64,000 nt of DNA from assembly GCA_017475555.1 (NCBI GenBank), contig JAFVFL010000007.1, positions 41,353 to 105,352 on the forward strand. The letters run 5' to 3'. This document shows positions 1 through 7,552 of the stretch, one piece after another. Source of the stretch: Ruminococcus sp. GTDB lineage: Bacteria > Bacillota > Clostridia > Oscillospirales > Ruminococcaceae. The notes below the pieces were generated by a model. It did no database searches. It was not told where the DNA came from and saw only the letters and a program-made list of their open reading frames with translations. Position 1 is the first letter of the stretch. The number at the start of each line of letters is the position of its first letter. The translations under genes and the position numbers were made by a program.

Positions 1-2
1 AC

Positions 3-800
3 AGCATCAGGCTGAATGAGCACCTTATAGCTTCAAGGCTTAACACTGTCCGGCTCGGAAGGCATCTGGTCGTCCTCGAAGAGGTAGATTCGACCAATGA
101 CTACGCAAAAAAGCTCGCCCCGACCGGTGCGGTGCACGGTACTGCTGTTGTCGCCGACCGTCAGACTGCCGGTAAGGGCAGAGTAGGCAGATCCTTTGAA
201 TCGCCCGGCGGCAAGGGTCTGTATGTAAGCATTATCGTCCGCCCGGACTTCAAAATATCCGATGCAGGTCTGATAACCAGTATGGCAGCCTGTGCCGTTG
301 CGAACGCCATCGAAGCAGTGTGCCCGGCAGAGGTCGGTATCAAATGGGTCAATGACCTGTATATCGGCAGCAAAAAGGTATGCGGCATTCTCACCGAGGC
401 TACCCTGAATCTCGAAGCAAGAGAGCTCGACCATGCTGTGATAGGCATAGGTGTGAACGTGCTGAGTGCAAAAGCGGAGTTCGGAGCCGATCTCAGCTCC
501 AGAGCGACCTCTATCGAGGACGAAACGGGAGAGCGTATCAGCCGTAACGTGCTGTGTGCTGAGATACTCAACAAGCTTGAGGAATACATGACGAACATGA
601 AAAGCCGGGTATTTCTCGATGAATACCGCCGCCGGGAGATACTTACCGGTAATATGATAACCACAAGAGTGGGTGACAAGGAGATCACCGGTAAGGCGGT
701 CGGGATCGACGATAATGCAGGTCTTGTGATAAATACAGGACAAGGGACAATAACTCTGCACTCCGGCGAGGCACAGCTGAGCAGGATAAAAAAGGACTGA
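3..800 (+). CDS. birA: Biotin--[acetyl-CoA-carboxylase] ligase (5' truncated by window)
   Basis: Biotin protein ligase: activates biotin with ATP and transfers it to the lysine of biotin carboxyl carrier proteins in the cytoplasm. The frame is open from base 3, so the start and any N-terminal helix-turn-helix lie outside the window. A GTG at 132 is internal, because the conserved EEVDSTNDYAK segment is encoded before it. Visible signatures are the GKGRVGR biotinyl-AMP loop, KWVNDLY and a short C-terminal SH3-like part ending in the conserved GxITLHSGE type region. The reading frame is intact to the stop. Whether it also acts as a repressor cannot be judged without the N-terminus. Confidence 0.93.
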   Translation, partial: SIRLNEHLIASRLNTVRLGRHLVVLEEVDSTNDYAKKLAPTGAVHGTAVVADRQTAGKGRVGRSFESPGGKGLYVSIIVRPDFKISDAGLITSMAACAVANAIEAVCPAEVGIKWVNDLYIGSKKVCGILTEATLNLEARELDHAVIGIGVNVLSAKAEFGADLSSRATSIEDETGERISRNVLCAEILNKLEEYMTNMKSRVFLDEYRRREILTGNMITTRVGDKEITGKAVGIDDNAGLVINTGQGTITLHSGEAQLSRIKKD

Positions 801-809
801 GGGTCTGTC

Positions 810-998
810 TTATCTTTCTGTCTGATTCCGGCTGTACTGTGTGCCGAAATAAAACGATATCACGACCGTGAACACTGTCTGGAACTGCTCACCGGTTATC
901 CTGCCGCTGAGCGAAAGTGCCGTAAATGCGGCAGTCAGGGCTATCGTCACTATACTTTTCACATCTATCAGCCTTGCGAGCCTATCTGTCATTTTCAA
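810..998 (-). CDS. Small holin-like membrane protein
   Basis: A 62-residue protein with two hydrophobic stretches (about residues 14-33 and 40-53) separated by a short polar turn (GRITGEQ) and a basic/polar tail. This is the look of small phage-holin-type proteins found in Clostridia. The likely start is TTG at 998, because GGAGG sits 10 nt upstream; an ATG at 992 would be too far from it. Its start lies inside the 3' end of the upstream XhlA-like gene (17-nt overlap), so the two are translationally linked. No endolysin or other phage gene is nearby. The holin call rests on size, topology and partner, and pore-forming function is not shown. Confidence 0.6.
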   Translation of the reverse strand: MKMTDRLARLIDVKSIVTIALTAAFTALSLSGRITGEQFQTVFTVVISFYFGTQYSRNQTER

Positions 999-1200
999 GC
1001 TCTGTAAGCCTCCTTTCGGTATTTTTCAGCTGCTCCTCAACTACCGGCATCCTCTCCGCAAAGCGGTTGTGGCGGTCTACCTTCCTTTCAAGCTGTTCGA
1101 GCCTGTAATTTGTAAGCCGTGAGCTGACAAGAATGCCGCCGAGCGAGCCTGTAAGTGTGCCGATAAGAGATAACGCAGCTACTATAATATCGGTCTGCAA
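982..1200 (-). CDS. XhlA-like small membrane/coiled-coil protein
   Basis: A 72-residue protein with one N-terminal membrane segment (about residues 5-27) followed by a charged helix rich in Arg/Glu/Leu heptads (about 34-70). This architecture is shared with haemolysin XhlA-type and related phage lysis-module proteins. The start is TTG at 1200. AAAGGGGG lies 8 nt upstream but is buried in the 3' arm of a strong hairpin (1209-1244), which may restrain translation. It overlaps the following holin-like gene by 17 nt. Both may be domesticated prophage lysis genes or part of an unrelated envelope function; the sequence cannot separate these. Confidence 0.6.
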   Translation of the reverse strand: MQTDIIVAALSLIGTLTGSLGGILVSSRLTNYRLEQLERKVDRHNRFAERMPVVEEQLKNTERRLTELENDR

Positions 1201-1208
1201 TAAATTTA

Positions 1209-1244
1209 CCCCCTTTCACGACAGCCGTGAAAAGGGGGTTTTTT
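1209..1244 (+). terminator. Rho-independent terminator / RBS-occluding hairpin
   Basis: CCCCCTTTCACG pairs with CGTGAAAAGGGGG (one bulge) and is followed on the plus strand by TTTTTT, a canonical terminator that could end birA read-through. On the minus strand the same stem contains the ribosome binding site of the XhlA-like gene. Confidence 0.75.
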
Positions 1245-1258
1245 CAATGCTTTTTAGT

Positions 1259-2908
1259 TTAATCAAGTCTCTCTGCTGCCGCCGCAAGCTCTGCAAGCTC
1301 CTCTGCACGGCTGAAGCGGTCTGCAACCGCCTCCGCTGTCTTTATTACATAGCTGTAGCTGGAGCTGCCGCTGTACTCAGAGCTGCGAAGAAGCATTCCA
1401 AGCTCTGCCGCTGCCGCCGCAAGCTGCATTCTCTCGTCCGGAGCTGCTGTATATCTCTCCATTCCGAAAAGCTCCGATATATATACCGACTCGTCTGTGT
1501 CTATGTCCTTATATGTTACAGATACCTTGCAAAGCTCCTGCCTGTCTGATGTATCTGCTGTCCTGTTTTCAAGCGGCTGAGTATGCTGATCTGCAAATTC
1601 AAGCTCAATGCCGTGGTACGTTCCGTCGTCAGTACCGTTTGCAAGCTCTACCTCGTAAAGAGCCGTAACGCTGTGACCAGCACCGACCTCGCCTGCGTCC
1701 TTTTCAGTGTCGAAGAAATCCTCAGCCTCCATGAGCCTGTTGTCGTATCCTACAAGGCGGTAGCTCTTTATCTGTGACGGATTGAACTCCACCTGTATCT
1801 TTACGTCCTTAGCGATAGTGCAGAGATCGCCGCCCATTTCCTCAACGAGCACACGCCTTGCCTCCTCCACTGAGTCAATGTAGCTGTATGTGCCGTTTCC
1901 GTTATCCGCAAGTGCTTCAAGCTTGTTGTCCTTCAAATTGCCGGTGCCAAAGCCAAGCACTGAGAGATATATGCCGCTCTCACGCTTTTTTTCTATGAGC
2001 CGTGTCAGCTCGCTCTCACTCGACGCTCCGATATTCAGGTCGCCGTCAGTCGCAAGTATCACCCTGTTACTGCCGCCCTTTATGAAGTATTCCTCCGCAA
2101 GCTCATAAGCTGTCTCTATACCGCCCTCACCGTTAGTACCTCCCGAAGCTGTTATCGAGTAAAGTGCTTCAACTATATCGTCCCTGCGGCTGCCGTCAGC
2201 ACCCTCTATCAGCGTACAGCTCGAACCTGCGTAGGTAACTATGGATATCCTGTCGTCCTCAGACAGATTTTCCGCAAGCATAGTAAACGCCGTCTGCACC
2301 AGAGGGAGCTTGTCGTAGGACGACATCGAGCCGGAGGAGTCGATAAGGAACACCAGATTCAGCGGAGGTGCCTCCTCCTCGTCCATACGTGTACCCTGAA
2401 TGCCTATCTGCATGAGCTTTGTAGAGGCGTTCCACGGGCAATCTGCAAGAGTGACATACTCGCCGAAAACACCGCTCTCCGGGTCGGGATAGCTGTAGTC
2501 AAAATAGTTGATAAACTCCTCTATGCGTACTGCGTCCTCCGGGACTATCATTCCGTCCTCCAAAAGTCGGCGTGCGTTGGAATAGGAGGCTGTATCCGCA
2601 TCAGCCGAAAAGGTAGAGAGCGGCTCTGTCTCAGCGTCGTGGAACCCGGACTCTGTATAGCCGTGATACTCCTCGTTCTGTGACGGATATGACGGGATCA
2701 CCGGCTCATAATAGCCGCCGTAGTATTCCTCCTCAGCCTCATCAGCTGTTTCATAGCTGTAATTGTAATTCTCACCGGCAGAACTGTTGTCTGCTTTATA
2801 TGAGCTGTACGGGGAATCGGATCCGTCTCCGCAGCTGGTAAGTGAAGCCGCTGTAAGTATGCAGGCTGCTGCTATTGAAGATACTCTTCGTATATCGTAT
2901 TGTTTCAT
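1259..2908 (-). CDS. YfbK-like von Willebrand factor A lipoprotein
   Basis: Secreted lipoprotein of 549 residues. The signal peptide ends in a lipobox (ASLTSC, Cys about residue 26), followed by a disordered Ser/Tyr/Glu-rich stretch (about 30-90). A conserved YfbK-type N-terminal segment (FSADADTASYSNARR, EEFINYFDY) comes before the VWA domain (about 185-365), which has an intact metal site (DSSGSM, later Thr and a DGD). The C-terminal part (about 370-549) matches the DUF3520-type domain that accompanies YfbK proteins. It probably makes Mg-dependent protein contacts at the outer face of the membrane; no substrate can be named. ATG at 2908 is preceded by GAGGTG. A TTGATA-N17-TATAAT promoter lies just upstream. 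Confidence 0.85.
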   Translation of the reverse strand: MKQYDIRRVSSIAAACILTAASLTSCGDGSDSPYSSYKADNSSAGENYNYSYETADEAEEEYYGGYYEPVIPSYPSQNEEYHGYTESGFHDAETEPLSTFSADADTASYSNARRLLEDGMIVPEDAVRIEEFINYFDYSYPDPESGVFGEYVTLADCPWNASTKLMQIGIQGTRMDEEEAPPLNLVFLIDSSGSMSSYDKLPLVQTAFTMLAENLSEDDRISIVTYAGSSCTLIEGADGSRRDDIVEALYSITASGGTNGEGGIETAYELAEEYFIKGGSNRVILATDGDLNIGASSESELTRLIEKKRESGIYLSVLGFGTGNLKDNKLEALADNGNGTYSYIDSVEEARRVLVEEMGGDLCTIAKDVKIQVEFNPSQIKSYRLVGYDNRLMEAEDFFDTEKDAGEVGAGHSVTALYEVELANGTDDGTYHGIELEFADQHTQPLENRTADTSDRQELCKVSVTYKDIDTDESVYISELFGMERYTAAPDERMQLAAAAAELGMLLRSSEYSGSSSYSYVIKTAEAVADRFSRAEELAELAAAAERLD

Positions 2909-2970
2909 AATATCACCTCATATGATCTTTCCACCCTATATCAAGCTCCCGACCGGTCTTTCTATATATA

Positions 2971-2999
2971 ATTATACTCCGCCGTGCTGTTACTATCAA
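2971..2999 (-). promoter_or_regulatory. Promoter of the VWA lipoprotein
   Basis: On the minus strand, TTGATA (2994-2999), a 17-nt spacer and TATAAT (2971-2976), followed by a leader of about 55 nt to the start codon. Confidence 0.75.
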
Positions 3000-3199
3000 G
3001 AACGGCTGAATGTCAGTCCGGCTACATTTTGGTGCATATCTCCGGGAAAATATTAGGAAATAATTGCATTTGTTTACAATTCTCTGAAAATATTACAGCA
3101 AAGAAACGCTTTTTCTCACGATACATATAATAATGCAGAATAATTCTCATGCTGCGGTCAATAATAGCTACAGAAAAGCTTGAATAAGGAGGAAAGATC

Positions 3200-3547
3200 A
3201 TGTCAGTTAAACGAGGTGAGATATACTACGCCGACCTCAGCCCGGTCGTAGGCTCTGAGCAGGGCGGCGTAAGACCGGTACTTATCGTGCAGAATGATGT
3301 GGGCAACCGCCACAGCCCGACGGTCATAGCTGCCGCTATCACAAGTCAGAGGGACAAAAACCCGCTCCCGACGCATATCGAGGTGCATGCGGATTCATGC
3401 GGGCTCTCACGTGACAGTATCGTGCTGCTTGAGCAGATACGCACTATCGACAAACGCCGTCTCAAGGACAAGATGGGTGAGCTGGATATTGGTGCTATGA
3501 ACAAGGTCAATACCGCACTCTCGATAAGCTTCGGACTGGAGCTGTAA
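3200..3547 (+). CDS. MazF/PemK-family endoribonuclease toxin (EndoA-like)
   Basis: Sequence-specific mRNA interferase of the MazF/NdoA family, 115 residues, the normal family length. The N-terminal RGEIYYADLSPVVGSEQGG contains the conserved loop Arg and the GSEQGG(V)RP motif. The conserved TSQ (active-site Thr) and the LLEQIRTID strand are also present, so it looks catalytically complete. AAGGAGG precedes the ATG at 3200. No antitoxin (MazE or ribbon-helix-helix) frame exists in the 290 bases upstream or directly downstream, so the toxin stands alone here. Orphan EndoA homologues occur in Clostridia; the antitoxin may be encoded elsewhere. Confidence 0.92.
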   Translation: MSVKRGEIYYADLSPVVGSEQGGVRPVLIVQNDVGNRHSPTVIAAAITSQRDKNPLPTHIEVHADSCGLSRDSIVLLEQIRTIDKRRLKDKMGELDIGAMNKVNTALSISFGLEL

Positions 3548-3815
3548 AAACGGAATCGTAATATGTTTATAATATCGGGCTGTTGAAACTATATAATTTG
3601 TGCAATCCGCAGATTTATAGCCTGAGTTCTTCTGTTCCCTTGCTTTTCCAGTGCAATTTTTGCTATAATTATTTTGTATAGATATGTGTCAGAGCCTGAA
3701 AGATACGTCAGCTGTTCCGGAGTGCTGAAATATAGCCTTTCCGGGGAAAAAACAACAGCCGGCGGCTTCAGACAGAATGATATTATTGTGCAGAATATTT
3801 TTATGGGGTGATATT
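3548..3815 (+). promoter_or_regulatory. Promoter and leader of the cohesin/peptidase/dockerin gene
   Basis: Non-coding stretch. TTGCTT (3640-3645), an 18-nt spacer and TATAAT (3664-3669, preceded by TG at the extended -10 position) give a start near 3676, leaving a leader of about 140 nt. An AT-rich tract precedes the promoter. No known riboswitch was recognised in the leader. Confidence 0.6.
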
Positions 3816-6278
3816 ATGAAATTCAGAAGAATAGTTTCAGGCATTGTTTCAGCTGCCACGTTCTTGTGCAGTTCATCTCAGTATGTTACCTCTCAGGTAT
3901 CTGCTGAGAATACATACATTCCGGCAGGCAACGGCTATTCCGCCGGGGAAATAGAGGCTTCGCCCGTGAAGCCTAAGCTCAATGTCTCTGCGGTCACGGT
4001 AAATCCGGAAACGGAAGGGAATACTGTTTACGTTGATATTTCAGTTTCAGGTGCAAATGAAAAATACTGTGCCACAGGCATAAGCTTTTTCTACGATTCA
4101 AGACTTGAGATCTCAAGGAAAGATTCCGGAGGACCGGATATAGAGAGAGGAGAAGCCACAAAAGGTTTACAATCCTACCTTTTCTCTGAGGAACGTACAC
4201 TTTTCCCTGATTACAACCGCTGGGATCGTGACTGGGGCTCTGTCTTCCTGTGCACATCTTCTGCTTATTCATCCGACGGAAAAGACGGACTGATGTACAG
4301 AATAAAATTTATACTTCCCTCAGATGCCCAGCCCGGCGATGTTTACCCGCTTGATATATGCTATATCGCTACTGATTATACCGCAGATATTTTCAAGGGT
4401 GTGGGATCGGGTGTGAACCCCGATGACTACAGCGAGCTTATGGAGGCATATCTCTTCACACGCGGCATTTACAACGAGGAAAATCCCTATATTTCTCCAG
4501 AATCAGAGCCTGATTATGTGCGTACTGTAATGAACGGAAGTCCATATGATGGATATATTGCCATAAGAGAAGATGAAGAAATAACAACAACTACTTCTAC
4601 TACTGATGCTGCTACAAGTACTACCACCGCAACAACTACTTCTTCCCAAAGAACAACAATAACAACTTCAATAACAACAACACAAACAACTTCAGCTACT
4701 ACAACCACAGCATCACCAGCAGTCTTTAAGGACGGGATAAATAATTGGAGCTTTCTGAACTCACGCACTAATTTCGGCAATACATATTTCATAAAAAGCT
4801 CTTATTACGATAAGCTGCTGAACGGATTAAGGAATACCGAGAAAAAGGACGTAATAAATATTCTTGCCGATTCATGGGGCGGAAGCTGCTATGGGCTTGC
4901 AACAACTTCGATACTTTCCTGTTATGGGATCCTGAACCCTGCTGATTGGTACAGCGATGCTGTATTTCTCCATGATATCCCCGGGCCGCCCGATGATGAT
5001 ATCGAATCACTTATCAATTATTACTATGCATTGCAGATGACTGATGAGGTGTACCAGTATACTGCAAAGTCTTTTTACGAAACGGAAAAAACAAAGGTCA
5101 ACCGGCTTGTGAGCTGCCTTGAGGACGAGTCCCCCACACTTCTCACATTTTTCCAGAGCGGCTGGGGCGGACACGCTGTAGTTGCGTACAAAACAGAGTA
5201 CGGTGCATGGGTCAAGAGCAGTACCGCATATAACGGAAGAGCACTTATCTATGACAACAATGCCGGCGGATTAAACGAGGATTACTGTATATACTTTAAT
5301 ACGGCAAACGGTTCGTGGACAATACCTCACTATGGTCTGAGCTCCGCAAAAGGCTCGACACTCGGAATGATAACCGATGATCTCGGCGTTATCAACTATC
5401 ACGGATATCTGAGCAGCACAACGGCAGGACATACCGATGATTACATAGCTATCCTCAGCTCAAAGGCTATCGCAGCAGATTATTCTATCAAGAAGGTCTC
5501 TCTGAAGAACGGAACATGGATGAATGCAGATACCTCTGAGGACGAGATAAAGATATTTGCTCCGTACAATGACGGGGATTATACAAACTCAGATATCAAA
5601 TTTGCACTCCTGGATTCCCAGAACGGCTATTCACTCAGCTTCAGCTCTCCGGAAGCACTCGACATGACCATGAGATATGAGGACACCTTGATGGAGGCTT
5701 CATACAGCTCGGCAGACAGCATAGTATTCTCCCCGTCAGGATATATTGATATCGCCGGAAATACCGGCAGCTACGACCTTTCGATCATAACAAATGACGA
5801 TCTCTGCACTACCGACTGGTACGATATGGAGGTATCCGGCAGCAGCAAGGGCGTATCGTTCCATATTGCTGACGGCGGCTACATACTTTCCGGAGATACG
5901 CTGAAAAACGTCACGGTAAAGGCTAAAAATGACGATGTATCGCCGTCTGTAACGTTCTCAACTGAGTATGATGAGGTATTCATCTATGAGATAGACGTAA
6001 ACACTATCGGTATATCGGTCGATACTGATAATAACGGAACGTATGAAACGCAGATAAAGGCACAGGCCTTCAAATACGGCGACTCCAACGCTGACGGCAA
6101 GGTAAATATCGCCGATGCGATCGCTGTGCTCCAATACACCGCAAATGCCGAAAAGTACCCGTTGGTCAACGCAGATGCAGCGGATTGTGACGGAACGCCC
6201 GGCATCACCGGAATGGACGCAATAGCTATACAGATGCTCGACGCCGGAACGGTTTCCTCCCTGCCCCTCAAGGTATAA
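3816..6278 (+). CDS. Secreted cohesin-like / papain-like cysteine peptidase / dockerin protein
   Basis: 820 residues from ATG 3816, chosen because GGGGTGAT lies 5 nt upstream and a signal peptide (about 1-31) then begins at once; an earlier in-frame ATG at 3777 has no such context. Order: signal peptide; cohesin-like beta-sandwich (about 45-205, with the typical VYVDISVSGANEKY and ATGISFFYDSRL segments); Thr-rich linker (about 240-285); a papain-like domain with Cys358 in GGSCYGLA, His453 in GGHAVVAY and a later YDNNAGG; a beta-rich region; and a C-terminal dockerin (about 745-820) with two Ca-binding repeats (GDSNADGKVNIADAIAVLQ and a degenerate second repeat). Probably a cellulosomal peptidase. 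Carrying both cohesin and dockerin could make it an adaptor. Substrate unknown. Confidence 0.78.
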   Translation: MKFRRIVSGIVSAATFLCSSSQYVTSQVSAENTYIPAGNGYSAGEIEASPVKPKLNVSAVTVNPETEGNTVYVDISVSGANEKYCATGISFFYDSRLEISRKDSGGPDIERGEATKGLQSYLFSEERTLFPDYNRWDRDWGSVFLCTSSAYSSDGKDGLMYRIKFILPSDAQPGDVYPLDICYIATDYTADIFKGVGSGVNPDDYSELMEAYLFTRGIYNEENPYISPESEPDYVRTVMNGSPYDGYIAIREDEEITTTTSTTDAATSTTTATTTSSQRTTITTSITTTQTTSATTTTASPAVFKDGINNWSFLNSRTNFGNTYFIKSSYYDKLLNGLRNTEKKDVINILADSWGGSCYGLATTSILSCYGILNPADWYSDAVFLHDIPGPPDDDIESLINYYYALQMTDEVYQYTAKSFYETEKTKVNRLVSCLEDESPTLLTFFQSGWGGHAVVAYKTEYGAWVKSSTAYNGRALIYDNNAGGLNEDYCIYFNTANGSWTIPHYGLSSAKGSTLGMITDDLGVINYHGYLSSTTAGHTDDYIAILSSKAIAADYSIKKVSLKNGTWMNADTSEDEIKIFAPYNDGDYTNSDIKFALLDSQNGYSLSFSSPEALDMTMRYEDTLMEASYSSADSIVFSPSGYIDIAGNTGSYDLSIITNDDLCTTDWYDMEVSGSSKGVSFHIADGGYILSGDTLKNVTVKAKNDDVSPSVTFSTEYDEVFIYEIDVNTIGISVDTDNNGTYETQIKAQAFKYGDSNADGKVNIADAIAVLQYTANAEKYPLVNADAADCDGTPGITGMDAIAIQMLDAGTVSSLPLKV

Positions 6279-6286
6279 ATACTAAT

Positions 6287-6317
6287 AAAGCAGTCTGCTT
6301 TCGCAGACTGCTTTTTT
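6287..6317. terminator. Bidirectional rho-independent terminator
   Basis: AAAGCAGTCTGC and GCAGACTGCTTTTTT form a 12-bp stem lying between two convergent genes, with T tracts usable in both directions. It ends the dockerin gene on the plus strand and the thyX-to-U32 operon on the minus strand. Confidence 0.9.
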
Positions 6318-7552
6318 CATTTATCCAGTTCCTTCCGGATATAAGTCCCTGCCGGAAACGTCTCACTGCACGGAAAGCTGAACCTCATCATTGCGTGATT
6401 TACAGTCTCTATCCGCTCGCCGTCCTCATTGTACAGCTCATCGAGCTTCATCTCAACCGGCTTCTGTCCCGGCGAGAGCAGCTCCACCGTATCCCCGGCA
6501 AAGAACCGGTTTCTCTGTGTGCAGTACACTATTCCGTCCCTGCACTCGTCCACAACAGCGACAACGTCATAATTCCGGATATATCCGCTGCTGCCGTAAT
6601 ACTGTGAATCCTCCGGTCTGCCGAAGAAAAAACCTGTGCAGTATTTCCTGTGGCTCACCTTGAACACCTCATCGGCTATCCACTGAGGGAGCCTGAAATC
6701 ATAGGGGTCTTTGTAATATTCATCGACTGCCATTCTGTACGCATTCGTTACCACCGCCGTATAGTACGCCGATTTCGCACGCCCCTCTATTTTGAGGCTG
6801 TACACTCCTGCCTCTGCAAGCTTGTCGATATGCTCTATCATGCACAGATCCTTTGCATTCAGGATATACGTCCCCTGCTCGTCCTCAAATACCGGGAAAT
6901 ACTCCCCCGGACGCTTCTCCTCCATGAGATGATACCCCCACCTGCACGGCTGGGCACATTCCCCACGATTTGCATCACGCCCGACGAGATACTGTGAAAG
7001 CAGACATCTCCCTGAAAACGACACGCACATCGCACCGTGCACGAAGCACTCTATGTCCAGCTCCGGCGGAGTTTTCGCCCTTATTTCGGCAATTTCGTCC
7101 AGACTAAGCTCCCTTGCGAGAACTACCCTTTTAGCCCCGAGGTCATAAAGCTCCCTCGCTGTCGCATAATTGACGATACCGGTCTGAGTCGATATGTGTA
7201 TCTCCATATCCGGTGCATACCGCTTTATCAGCATGAGCAGCCCGATATCTGCAACTATAAGTGCGTCAACTCCTGCTTCAACAGCCTCCCTTACGAACCG
7301 CTCAAAAAACGGCAGCTCGTTGTTCCGGGGGAGAGTATTGCACGTAACATAGACCTTTATGCCCTTTTCGTGAGCTGCCTGTACAGCCGCACGGAGCTGC
7401 TCATTGTCGAAATTTCCTGGCGATGACCGCATACCGAACTGTTGCCGTCCAAGATATACAGCATCTGCACCGAAGCTGAGTGCCGCACCGAGCCGCTCAG
7501 TATCTCCGGCTGGTGCAAGCACCTCAAGTCTCTTCACTGTCTGACCGCTCAT
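6317..7552 (-). CDS. U32 family peptidase / tRNA hydroxylation protein TrhP-like
   Basis: 411 residues. TIM-barrel U32 family protein with the diagnostic opening LEVLAPAGD, GADAVYLG, CFVHGAMCVSFSGRCLLS and RGECAQPCRW, whose cysteines are the family's probable cluster ligands. E. coli YegQ (TrhP) and B. subtilis YrrN/YrrO are relatives acting in prephenate-dependent hydroxylation of tRNA uridine 34. An older annotation is collagenase-like peptidase. Last gene of the thyX operon: its ATG overlaps the mltG stop codon (TGATG), so translation is coupled. The full domain length is present. Confidence 0.9.
   Translation of the reverse strand: MSGQTVKRLEVLAPAGDTERLGAALSFGADAVYLGRQQFGMRSSPGNFDNEQLRAAVQAAHEKGIKVYVTCNTLPRNNELPFFERFVREAVEAGVDALIVADIGLLMLIKRYAPDMEIHISTQTGIVNYATARELYDLGAKRVVLARELSLDEIAEIRAKTPPELDIECFVHGAMCVSFSGRCLLSQYLVGRDANRGECAQPCRWGYHLMEEKRPGEYFPVFEDEQGTYILNAKDLCMIEHIDKLAEAGVYSLKIEGRAKSAYYTAVVTNAYRMAVDEYYKDPYDFRLPQWIADEVFKVSHRKYCTGFFFGRPEDSQYYGSSGYIRNYDVVAVVDECRDGIVYCTQRNRFFAGDTVELLSPGQKPVEMKLDELYNEDGERIETVNHAMMRFSFPCSETFPAGTYIRKELDK

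Noticed and set aside
810..1200. Prophage remnant
   Set aside because: Only two small lysis-like genes; no integrase, structural or attachment sequences.
2909..3199. Antitoxin gene partner for the MazF-type toxin
   Set aside because: No frame with a ribosome site and antitoxin-like length directly before the toxin; one open frame there is antisense to the VWA gene.
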